From NCBI GenBank assembly GCA_039944535.1, contig JBDUYP010000022.1:691189-755188 (forward strand): a stretch of 64,000 nt of DNA, given 5' to 3'. Positions 1 through 7,126 of this stretch are shown piece by piece. The translations under genes were made by a program, and so were the position numbers. Within the stretch, counting starts at the first letter, position 1; the number at the start of each line of letters is the position of its first letter. The notes below the pieces were generated by a model. That model did not search any database. It saw only the letters and a list, made by a program, of their open reading frames with translations, and was not told the DNA's origin. Origin of the DNA: JAMZMI01 sp039944535 (lineage in GTDB: Bacteria; Bacteroidota; Bacteroidia; Cytophagales; Cyclobacteriaceae).

Positions 1-1867
1 TGGGCATAGGATCTGTTGGTATCTCCCCAGCTCCAATCTTGGATACCACTTGCTCTACTTCAGGAAATTGATCGAGCAGTATTTTCTCCGCCTGAGTGGT
101 TGCCTTTATTGTGTTTTCCAGTGAGCTTCCAGTCATTACCCGTGTTTCCACCGCAAAGTCCCCTTCTTCCAATGTTGGGATAAACTCACCTCCCATGTTA
201 GAGAAAAGCCAAAGTGAACCAGCAAAAAGTCCCACCGCTACCCCAAGGAGAGGTATTCTCTTGTGCATGGCCCAACGAATAATGGGGTCATAGAGCCGAT
301 GGAAGAAGTCCATGATTTTATCTGAGATATTCTTCTTGTATTCGGTCTTTTTGCTTAGAAATAAGGCGGACATCATTGGAACATAAGTAAGCGACAAGAT
401 GAATGCGCCCAAGATTGCAAAACTTACAGTTTGTGCCATTGGCCGGAACATTTTCCCTTCCGTACCAACCAGAGCCAGAATAGGTAGATACACTATAAGG
501 ATGATGATCTCACCGAATGCTGCTGAATTCCGAATCTTACTCGCGGACTTATAGACTTCCAAATCCATTTCATCCTGCGTCAGTTTTCTTCCAAATTTTA
601 ATAATCCAAGGTGATGCAAAGTAGCCTCTACGATGATGACTGCACCATCTACAATCAATCCAAAATCAATGGCTCCAAGACTCATCAGGTTGCCGGAAAC
701 TCCGAAGTAGTTCATCATTCCAAAGGCAAAGACAAGTGCCAAGGGAATAACAGATGCGACTATTAAGCCGGCCCGCATATTTCCAAGTAGCAAGAGCAAA
801 ACGAATATGACAATTAGGGCTCCTTCTGCCAGGTTCTTTGTGACCGTTCCAATGGCAGTGTTAACCAACTTGGTACGATCCAAAAACGGCTCAATGGTCA
901 CTCCTTCTGGTAAGGTTTTTCTAATTTGTTCGATCCTTGTTTTGACGTTTTCTATTACCTCAGCAGAGTTCTCCCCTTTAAGCATCATTACGATGGCACT
1001 GACCACCTCACCCTCTCCATCCCGGGTAGTGGCGCCATATCGCACAGCACTTCCCAGCTGCACGGTGGCAACATTTTTAATGAGCACCGGAATGCCATTT
1101 TCATTCGTACGAATGTTGATATTTCTGATATCCTCAAGATTTCCAACCAGCCCCTCTGTTCGAATGAAGTAGGCATTCAGATTCTTTTCAATATATGCCC
1201 CGCCAGTATTCTGATTGTTCTCCTGAAGTGCCTGAAATATATCTGCAATGGAAACATTCATTGCTTTGAGCATATCAGGTTTAATAGCTATTTCAAATTG
1301 CTTGAGATGGCCTCCAAAGCTGCTCACATCGGCAACACCTGGCGTACCTAGCAGTTGTCTGCGCACTATCCAATCCTGGATAGTTCTTAACTCGCGAGCG
1401 TCATATTCGTCTTCGTAACCCGGAGATGTACCTACCACATATTGATAGATTTCTCCAAGTCCGGTGGTGATAGGAGCCATGCCTGGCGTTCCGACCCCTG
1501 GTGGTATTTGGGATTGTACTTCGGCCATGCGTTCGTTTACCTGTTGCCGTGCCCAGTAAACATCTACATTCTCTTTAAAGACTATGGTCACCACCGATAA
1601 TCCAAAGCGGGAAAATGACCTGATTTCGTCAATATCAGGTATGGTGGCCATGGTTATTTCAATGGGAAACGTAATGAGCCGCTCTACTTCTTCGGCAGCT
1701 AAAGAAGGTGATGTCGTAATGACCTGAACCTGATTATTAGTTATATCAGGGACAGCATCAATTGGTAGTTGGGTGAGGGAATAGCCCCCCCAGATTATCA
1801 AGCCCAATGTAAGTAGGCCAATAATCAGTTTGTTTTTCACTGAAAAGTGAATGATTTTATCCAGCAT
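1..1867 (-). CDS. CzcA-type heavy-metal RND efflux pump (partial, C-terminus off the left edge)
   Basis: This is the inner-membrane pump of a tripartite metal exporter. About 622 N-terminal residues are present; the reading frame runs open to base 1, so the rest lies outside. It starts MLDKIIHFSVKNK at 1867, followed by TM1 and the usual PIDAVPDI stretch. The TM4 motif DFGLIVDGAVIIVE (about residues 401-414) is the HME signature with two aspartates and a glutamate, as in CzcA pumps for divalent cations such as Zn, Co or Cd. That differs from the single-Asp motif of the CusA-type pump at 7123-10938. A 17-bp palindrome lies just upstream of the start, and the gene for a His-rich periplasmic protein precedes it by about 200 bases. 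The substrate is inferred from the motif only. Confidence 0.9.
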   Translation of the reverse strand, partial: MLDKIIHFSVKNKLIIGLLTLGLIIWGGYSLTQLPIDAVPDITNNQVQVITTSPSLAAEEVERLITFPIEITMATIPDIDEIRSFSRFGLSVVTIVFKENVDVYWARQQVNERMAEVQSQIPPGVGTPGMAPITTGLGEIYQYVVGTSPGYEDEYDARELRTIQDWIVRRQLLGTPGVADVSSFGGHLKQFEIAIKPDMLKAMNVSIADIFQALQENNQNTGGAYIEKNLNAYFIRTEGLVGNLEDIRNINIRTNENGIPVLIKNVATVQLGSAVRYGATTRDGEGEVVSAIVMMLKGENSAEVIENVKTRIEQIRKTLPEGVTIEPFLDRTKLVNTAIGTVTKNLAEGALIVIFVLLLLLGNMRAGLIVASVIPLALVFAFGMMNYFGVSGNLMSLGAIDFGLIVDGAVIIVEATLHHLGLLKFGRKLTQDEMDLEVYKSASKIRNSAAFGEIIILIVYLPILALVGTEGKMFRPMAQTVSFAILGAFILSLTYVPMMSALFLSKKTEYKKNISDKIMDFFHRLYDPIIRWAMHKRIPLLGVAVGLFAGSLWLFSNMGGEFIPTLEEGDFAVETRVMTGSSLENTIKATTQAEKILLDQFPEVEQVVSKIGAGEIPTDPMP

Positions 1868-1877
1868 TTTATTTTGG

Positions 1878-1894
1878 ATTTAGAAATTCTAAAT
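1878..1894. promoter_or_regulatory. 8-1-8 palindrome upstream of the czcA-like gene (candidate Fur-family operator)
   Basis: The sequence ATTTAGAA-A-TTCTAAAT is a perfect inverted repeat around one central base, ending 10 bases before the start codon of the partial pump gene. Fur and PerR boxes are classically 7-1-7 palindromes. A Fur-family regulator is encoded at 2515-2916 in the same cluster, so this is a plausible operator for it. The site could also lie in the leader rather than the promoter; no promoter boxes are evident. Confidence 0.4.
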
Positions 1895-2068
1895 GATTTA
1901 ATCGCAGGTTAGCCTTTTAGGTTGAAGTTCCCCATACTCTGCGTCGGAAAATGAGAGCAGATTTCTGAGGTTTACTACCGATTATTGGCTAATCGCCAGA
2001 CATGCGGACACACACCTGTGAGAGCGATATGCACACAGATGATTGTACTAAGTAAAGTGTCCGAAAAA

Positions 2069-2467
2069 TTAGACCTGAGGGGGCTGAATTGGCTTCTCCA
2101 GATACTCAGAAGAAACTGAAAACTGGTAAAAACTACCTTTAGATTGAATGGAAAAAGTTTTGTCCCCTAATTCTATGTTTGAGAAATTATGGGTAACATA
2201 AACGGGTGCATGATTGCACTGATGCTGACCGTGAAACGGAAGATCGTCATCCTTATCATGGTCATGATGACCCTCACTATTATCATCATGGTGAACATAG
2301 TCTTCGACTATAAATTCAAAAAATGAATCTCCATCAAAAGCTTTATGTTCCTCAAAATGCTCAAAAAGTGCAGGGAGTTTTTGTAATTCACAACACATGT
2401 CCATGTTGGGAGCAAGGATCTGGATTACGAAAATCAGAGACAATGATATGGATGCCAAACGCTTCAT
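2069..2467 (-). CDS. Small His/Asp-rich secreted protein, probable periplasmic metal binder
   Basis: A 132-residue protein with an N-terminal signal peptide (about residues 1-19, hydrophobic ISLSLIFVIQILAP) followed by two adjacent cysteines (CCEL). The centre holds a His/Asp cluster, HHDDNSEGHHDHDKDDD, and then HGQHQCNH, which look suited to binding Zn, Cu or Ni. The C-terminus ends in PIQPPQV, a type of Pro-rich tail seen on small proteins beside metal pumps in Bacteroidota. It lies between the Fur-family gene and the CzcA-type pump on the same strand. A role as periplasmic metal buffer or donor is inferred from composition and context; I do not recognise a named family. Confidence 0.7.
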   Translation of the reverse strand: MKRLASISLSLIFVIQILAPNMDMCCELQKLPALFEHFEEHKAFDGDSFFEFIVEDYVHHDDNSEGHHDHDKDDDLPFHGQHQCNHAPVYVTHNFSNIELGDKTFSIQSKGSFYQFSVSSEYLEKPIQPPQV

Positions 2468-2514
2468 CTATCAACAAATGTAATCATTTAGGCATGCAAC
2501 CTGTTTGCATTGTT

Positions 2515-2916
2515 TTAGGAGCAGTTGGCACATGTGCCCTTGTACACCATGCTGGCACTTGCTGCCTTGAATCCCGATGGAATGTTTGTTTGAGGGATTT
2601 TTGATTGGGTTAGGCAATAAGTTTCGCCACATCCCGCACAATGAAAGTGAATGTGCTGATCTTGTGGTTCGCATTCACAGCCTTCTTCACAGAGCGCATA
2701 TTTCACCGCACCGGTTCCATCATCAATACTGTGAATGAGCTTCTTGTCTTCAAAGGTTTTGAGGGTTCTGTAGAGTGTTGCCTTGTCTGCCCGTTCAAAT
2801 TTGGCTTCTAAGTCACTAAGACTTATTGCTGCGCCTGACTCCACAAGCTTTCTTAATACCAACAACCGCATGGTCGTTGGCTTGATGTCTCTATCTTCAA
2901 GTTTTTGTTCTAGCAT
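2515..2916 (-). CDS. Fur-family transcriptional regulator
   Basis: A 133-residue Fur/Zur/PerR-type repressor. The N-terminal winged helix runs to about residue 80 and includes the recognition segment RADKATLYRTLKTFEDKK. The C-terminal half has the metal-binding features HIHFHCAGCGETYCL and a final CANCS, giving two CxxC pairs for the structural zinc site. I chose the start at 2916 (MLEQKLEDRD), because the longer upstream reading overlaps the end of the preceding regulator gene by about 50 bases and adds residues atypical of the family; the chosen start lies 10 bases after that stop. Metal specificity cannot be read off. It probably controls the surrounding efflux genes, possibly through the palindrome at 1878-1894. 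Confidence 0.88.
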   Translation of the reverse strand: MLEQKLEDRDIKPTTMRLLVLRKLVESGAAISLSDLEAKFERADKATLYRTLKTFEDKKLIHSIDDGTGAVKYALCEEGCECEPQDQHIHFHCAGCGETYCLTQSKIPQTNIPSGFKAASASMVYKGTCANCS

Positions 2917-2926
2917 CTTATACTTT

Positions 2927-3484
2927 TCATGAGACCTGATCCAATGACTTCCTGTTGGTGCCCAGCTTTCGATATTCACTCATACTCATGCCGGTCGCAG
3001 ATTTAAAATGAGCCGATAAATGATTAATGCTTGCATAATCAAGAATGGAAGCAATTTGAGAAAAAGAATGGGAACCATCCTGAATCAGCTCTTTGACCTT
3101 CTCGATTTTCAGCCTTAGGAAATATTTCTCGATAGTGATGTGTTCTGTTTGAGAGAAGGCTTTGCTTAGCGAAGAATAATCCCTTCCCAATTCATCAGAA
3201 ATCATGGTCGATAGCTTGTTCTTTCGTTGAATAGGAAGCTGGTCAATCATGGAAATGAGAAACACCTTTATTCGCTCGACAATGATTTCTTCCTTACTTT
3301 CTATCAACTCAAAACCATGTGCTTGAATGGTACCAGCGATGGATTCAAGATCAACTGATTTTGCATCAATCTCAAGCACTCCCAATTCGATAGAATACAC
3401 CTTCACTCCGAGGGTGGTCAACTCGTCTTTGATCACTTTCTTGCAGCGATCACAAACCATATTCTTGATGTGGAGGGTAGTCAT
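2927..3484 (-). CDS. HMA domain-AraC HTH fusion regulator
   Basis: A 185-residue regulator in two parts. Residues 1-65 look like a heavy-metal-associated (HMA) domain with the motif NMVCDRCKKV (Cys11, Cys14), a variant of the MxCxxC copper site. Residues about 80-175 are an AraC-type double helix-turn-helix, with EKYFLRLKIEKVKELIQ, then FSQIASILDYASINHLSAHF and GMSMSEYRK. The simplest reading is a regulator that senses Cu(I) or a similar soft metal through its N-terminus and controls the efflux operon. It lies 2 bases downstream of the DUF3347 lipoprotein gene and just before the Fur-family gene. The fold assignment is firm for the AraC part and good for the HMA part; the ligand is inferred. 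Confidence 0.85.
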   Translation of the reverse strand: MTTLHIKNMVCDRCKKVIKDELTTLGVKVYSIELGVLEIDAKSVDLESIAGTIQAHGFELIESKEEIIVERIKVFLISMIDQLPIQRKNKLSTMISDELGRDYSSLSKAFSQTEHITIEKYFLRLKIEKVKELIQDGSHSFSQIASILDYASINHLSAHFKSATGMSMSEYRKLGTNRKSLDQVS

Positions 3485-3486
3485 GA

Positions 3487-3978
3487 TTACAGTTCTTCAG
3501 TTACTTTTCCGCACTTCAGCATCTTGTCACCGAAGTATGGATTTCTAATCTGATCTGACATGCTCAACCAGCTGGCTCCTGTGTTGTCAAAAGCCATAGG
3601 ACAGTACTGGACATAGACCCCATCTTCTGAATCATTCGCTTTTAAAGAAGCAATGAGGCCATCAGTCACCGTTTTGAAGGCTGTGCGTTGGGCTTCAACA
3701 TCATTACTGGATGCGATTGTTTTTGCAGCCTCAACGATATCACCACTCCAATTCTCATTGGTAGCAGATTCAGCCAGTTTAGTAGCTGCTTCCTTTGCTG
3801 CTAAAGCATCCGTTTGAACCAAAGCATCCTTTAGCGACATGTAGTCAGAAATGCCGGAAGATGCCTCTGTTACTTCAGTTTTAGCCACTTCTTTTGCCTC
3901 CGATTTCTCTTCCTTTTTTGCAGAGCTGCAAGAAGCAATCGCCAATGCAAGCCCAAGTGTCAATAGTGTTGTTTTCAT
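3487..3978 (-). CDS. DUF3347 lipoprotein, probable periplasmic copper-binding accessory
   Basis: A 163-residue lipoprotein: the signal peptide ends in the lipobox IASCSS, so Cys17 is the likely lipidated residue. A Lys/Glu-rich linker follows. The rest is a DUF3347 domain ending in the signature YCPMAFDNTGASWLSMSDQ and NPYFGDKMLKCGKV, rich in Cys and Met. Almost the same signature closes the CusB-type adaptor encoded just upstream (4096-5901), so the free domain and the fused domain probably bind the same metal, as CusF does for the E. coli Cus pump. That role is inferred from context and residue content. Confidence 0.82.
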   Translation of the reverse strand: MKTTLLTLGLALAIASCSSAKKEEKSEAKEVAKTEVTEASSGISDYMSLKDALVQTDALAAKEAATKLAESATNENWSGDIVEAAKTIASSNDVEAQRTAFKTVTDGLIASLKANDSEDGVYVQYCPMAFDNTGASWLSMSDQIRNPYFGDKMLKCGKVTEEL

Positions 3979-4095
3979 CGTTTTTAAGTTTAAAAGTTTA
4001 ATTCATGTGTGAGTAATGATTTTCAACGGTCACATGGAATTCGCGATTAACATTCATCAACCAGTTGATATAAATTCGGTCTCGAATGTTTATGC

Positions 4096-5901
4096 TCATT
4101 TCATTGATTCATTTAAATGTTCTTCTACATTCCCACAGGTGAGCATGGCATCCCCGAAATAAGGATTCAGTATTTTATCTGAATCACTGATCCAGAATGC
4201 GCCTTGATTGTCCATAGCCATTGGGCAGTACTGACGGTAACCATCTACTTCTACCTGATATTTTTTTAGTGAGTGGAACAGCTGATCGCTCAAGGGTGAA
4301 AGCATCATTCGAGCTTTTTCCAGATCAGTTTCATTTTGAATACCTTCAGTGGATTTCTGCAGTATGTTCAGGTCTTTCATCCATTCGATGTGTGCTTCAT
4401 CTTTGACCAATTTCATATCTACTTCATCAATGGCTTTTTTAAGATTTTCAGCTTCCTTGCTTGCTGTATTTACATCACTTTCTATGAGTGCATCTTTTAC
4501 CGGTAGATAGGCTGAAAAGACTGCTTGAAGCTGTTCCTTGAATTCAGAATCACTATCATAGGTTACTTCAGATTCATTGACCTGAAGCATGTTCATTTGA
4601 TTATTGGTTTGTGAGGATCCTTGGCTCATTCCACTATGATCATGACCTGTCATGGCAGCTCCACCTTCCGGTGACATCATCGATGGCTTGCCTGCAAGCT
4701 GGGCCGCAGCATCAATACTAAATGTTCCATTCACAGCAATTTCTTCACCTGGTTCCAACCCTTTCTCAATGATATAAGCATCTCCAAGTGATGGACCAAG
4801 CGTCACTTCACGCATTTTGAAATACAATCCCTGGTCAGTGGATAGTTTCACATAAACCACGGATCGTTTGCCTGTCCACATCACTGCAGATTTGGGTACA
4901 GTCAATTGATCGACTGTCTTTCCCAGTTGAGCTTTGACTTCTCCGGAAGCAAACATCTCAGGCTTCAATATTCGGTCATTGTTTTGGGTGACAACTCTCG
5001 CTTTTGTCACACGAGTTTTGGGATTGATCACAGGATCGATGTAATCAATCTTGTCTTTAAACGTTTGCCCTGGAAGTGAACTAATATTGAATTGAATTGA
5101 ATCACCTTTATTAATCCAGGACAGGTCACTTTCATACACATCGAACAGCACCCAAACTCTGGATAGGTTCGCGATCTCATACAGGGTTTGTCCTCTGTTT
5201 ACATAGTCTCCAAGATTGACCTTCTTGCTAGTTACATAGCCCGACTGATCCGCTAGTACCGGAAACTGATCCTGAGTCTTTCCAGTAGATATGATCTGAT
5301 CTATTTGAGATTCGGTCAGCTTCCAGTTCTTCAGCTTTTCCCTGGCCGCTCGATATAAATTGGGCTGACTTTCTCTGATTTTATAAGCCTCGAACAGCTC
5401 TTCCTGAGCAGTTACCAACTGAGGTGAATACAAACTTGCAATCACGCTTCCCTTACTGACATACTCTCCCGTAAAATTCACAGCAAGCTTTTCAATTCTT
5501 CCTGGAAAGTGTGTGGTCTGGCTGAAGATCAATCGTTCATCTTCCTGCACTTTGCCGTTCAATCGAATGGTTTTCATCGCAGACTCGCTACCCACATTAG
5601 CGGTAACAACATTTGCCAACTGCATGGCTGTGGGTGACATGGTAATAGCCATAGGGTCAATACCTTCTCCATTGTCGTCTTCTAATGGAATGAGATCCAT
5701 CCCACATATAGGACAAGAGCCAGGTTCATTTTGTCGAATCTGCGGATGCATAGAGCATGTCCAAACGGTCTCTCCATTGATGACTTCAGTGTGCGAATGT
5801 TCTGCTTCCGAACTTCCACCAAAAAAGGCCCATCCAAGCAGCAAACCACCTGCGAGGGTTGCTACAATCACAACGATTAGTGTTTTTATGGATATTTTCA
5901 T
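4096..5901 (-). CDS. cusB: CusB-type RND efflux periplasmic adaptor with metal-binding domains at both ends
   Basis: A 601-residue membrane fusion protein linking the inner-membrane pump to the outer-membrane channel. One N-terminal TM segment (about residues 8-27) is followed by a heavy-metal-binding domain with the motif WTCSMHP...GSCPICGMDLIPL (about 47-73). The adaptor body (barrel-sandwich hybrid, helical hairpin and beta-barrel) covers about 80-410. A His/Met linker (GHDHSGM and QMNM, about 416-443) then leads to a C-terminal DUF3347 domain (about 455-601) with YCPMAMDNQGAFWISDSDK. Most CusB proteins lack this last domain, so the protein is longer than usual. The gene follows the TolC-type gene by one base, in one operon with the CusA-type pump. 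Confidence 0.92.
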   Translation of the reverse strand: MKISIKTLIVVIVATLAGGLLLGWAFFGGSSEAEHSHTEVINGETVWTCSMHPQIRQNEPGSCPICGMDLIPLEDDNGEGIDPMAITMSPTAMQLANVVTANVGSESAMKTIRLNGKVQEDERLIFSQTTHFPGRIEKLAVNFTGEYVSKGSVIASLYSPQLVTAQEELFEAYKIRESQPNLYRAAREKLKNWKLTESQIDQIISTGKTQDQFPVLADQSGYVTSKKVNLGDYVNRGQTLYEIANLSRVWVLFDVYESDLSWINKGDSIQFNISSLPGQTFKDKIDYIDPVINPKTRVTKARVVTQNNDRILKPEMFASGEVKAQLGKTVDQLTVPKSAVMWTGKRSVVYVKLSTDQGLYFKMREVTLGPSLGDAYIIEKGLEPGEEIAVNGTFSIDAAAQLAGKPSMMSPEGGAAMTGHDHSGMSQGSSQTNNQMNMLQVNESEVTYDSDSEFKEQLQAVFSAYLPVKDALIESDVNTASKEAENLKKAIDEVDMKLVKDEAHIEWMKDLNILQKSTEGIQNETDLEKARMMLSPLSDQLFHSLKKYQVEVDGYRQYCPMAMDNQGAFWISDSDKILNPYFGDAMLTCGNVEEHLNESMK

Positions 5902-5902
5902 T

Positions 5903-7126
5903 TCAATACTTTTTAGCTGTCAAATAATTAAGCTTAGCCACTGCAACGTGATATTCCATCATCGCTGTAGCCTTCATTTTTTTATACTTTAAGAGTTGTT
6001 GTTGCGTACGCAATACCTCGTCGAATTCTTTTCCTGAGTTCCCATATGCTGAAAGTAGGAGGTTAAGCACCTGCTGCGTCTCAGCAATTTGCTCATCATA
6101 GAGCTGTAGAAGTTCCATTTGTTTTACTCGGTCGAAATCAGCCATTTCATATCCGGATATGAGCTGATTGATTCGATCCTCTTTTTGAAGCGAATAACTA
6201 TCCTGCATCAGCTGAGCTTCCTTCCTTGCTGATTTGTACTTTCCTCTGAAAATGGGGATTCCTACAGTGACCATAGGCATCAAAGCGTTTTGGCCATTGT
6301 CAGGGACAGACATGTCTGTTCGTTCACTGACAATCACGTAATCCAAACCCACCCCTAGCTTCGGCAATCCTTGCTTCTCAGCCAAAACCTCTTGTTTCTT
6401 GCTTGCCTCTAATCGAATTTCCAACTCGTCTAACACAGGATTATTAGCTAGCAAGGAATCTCGACTGACTGTCAAATCAGTGACCATTAGGGAATCTGTA
6501 ACTACCACTTCAGCATGCTCTTCTCTATTCAAGAGCTTGTTGAATGAGGTCATCAATGGTTGTTTTTTCTTTCTGAGAATTTCCAAATTGGTCAATGCAT
6601 CCTTGAGCATGATATCCACTCTAAGTACGTCAACCAAAGTCCCTTGATCATTTTCAAACCTGGTGGTAGCAATGGTCTTGTATGACTCAAGGATTTCTGC
6701 ATTCTCACCTTCCAGCATAATCCATTTATCCAATTCATAGAGCGGATAGTAGGCCGCCGCAACTTGATAATAAAGCTTATTCCGAGCATCCAAAAATACC
6801 TGATATTGAGCTTCTGCATTCAGGGTAGCTACATCACCACTTGCTTTTAATGTTCCAAACCAAGGGAACATTTGAGTGAGTGAGAACCGTGCTCGCTGTG
6901 GGCCAACTCTTGTTTCAACCGGAGAGATAAAATATCCAAATGAAAAGGTTGGATCCTGTAAACTGCTAGCCTGAGGAATTCTTTCCAATGCTGCTTCGAA
7001 AGCTTTGTACTTGGCTTCTAGTCCAGGATTGTTTTCCGCTGCAATTTGAAAGTATTCCACTAAAGTTTGAGCACTTCCTGGAAGCACTACACTTAATGTC
7101 ATCACTATGATTAGATACTTTTTCAT
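5903..7126 (-). CDS. cusC: TolC-family outer-membrane channel of the metal exporter
   Basis: A 407-residue TolC-like protein with a signal peptide (MKKYLIIVMTLSVVLPGSAQ). The body has the long helical repeats typical of outer-membrane efflux proteins, with two internally related halves, for example NNPGLEAKYKAFEAALERIP early and NNPVLDELEIRLEASKKQEV in the middle. It would form the trimeric exit duct across the outer membrane for the CusA/CusB pump encoded on either side. Its start overlaps the stop of the pump gene by 4 bases, which points to translational coupling. The family call is firm; the gene symbol reflects position rather than close identity. Confidence 0.9.
   Translation of the reverse strand: MKKYLIIVMTLSVVLPGSAQTLVEYFQIAAENNPGLEAKYKAFEAALERIPQASSLQDPTFSFGYFISPVETRVGPQRARFSLTQMFPWFGTLKASGDVATLNAEAQYQVFLDARNKLYYQVAAAYYPLYELDKWIMLEGENAEILESYKTIATTRFENDQGTLVDVLRVDIMLKDALTNLEILRKKKQPLMTSFNKLLNREEHAEVVVTDSLMVTDLTVSRDSLLANNPVLDELEIRLEASKKQEVLAEKQGLPKLGVGLDYVIVSERTDMSVPDNGQNALMPMVTVGIPIFRGKYKSARKEAQLMQDSYSLQKEDRINQLISGYEMADFDRVKQMELLQLYDEQIAETQQVLNLLLSAYGNSGKEFDEVLRTQQQLLKYKKMKATAMMEYHVAVAKLNYLTAKKY

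Noticed and set aside
926..1351. A 141-residue plus-strand open frame in the left pump gene
   Set aside because: It lies wholly inside the pump gene on the other strand and its translation has no recognisable domain; it is a shadow.
2930..2979. A longer start of the Fur-family gene at 2979
   Set aside because: The added 21 residues overlap the preceding regulator gene and do not fit the family's N-terminus.
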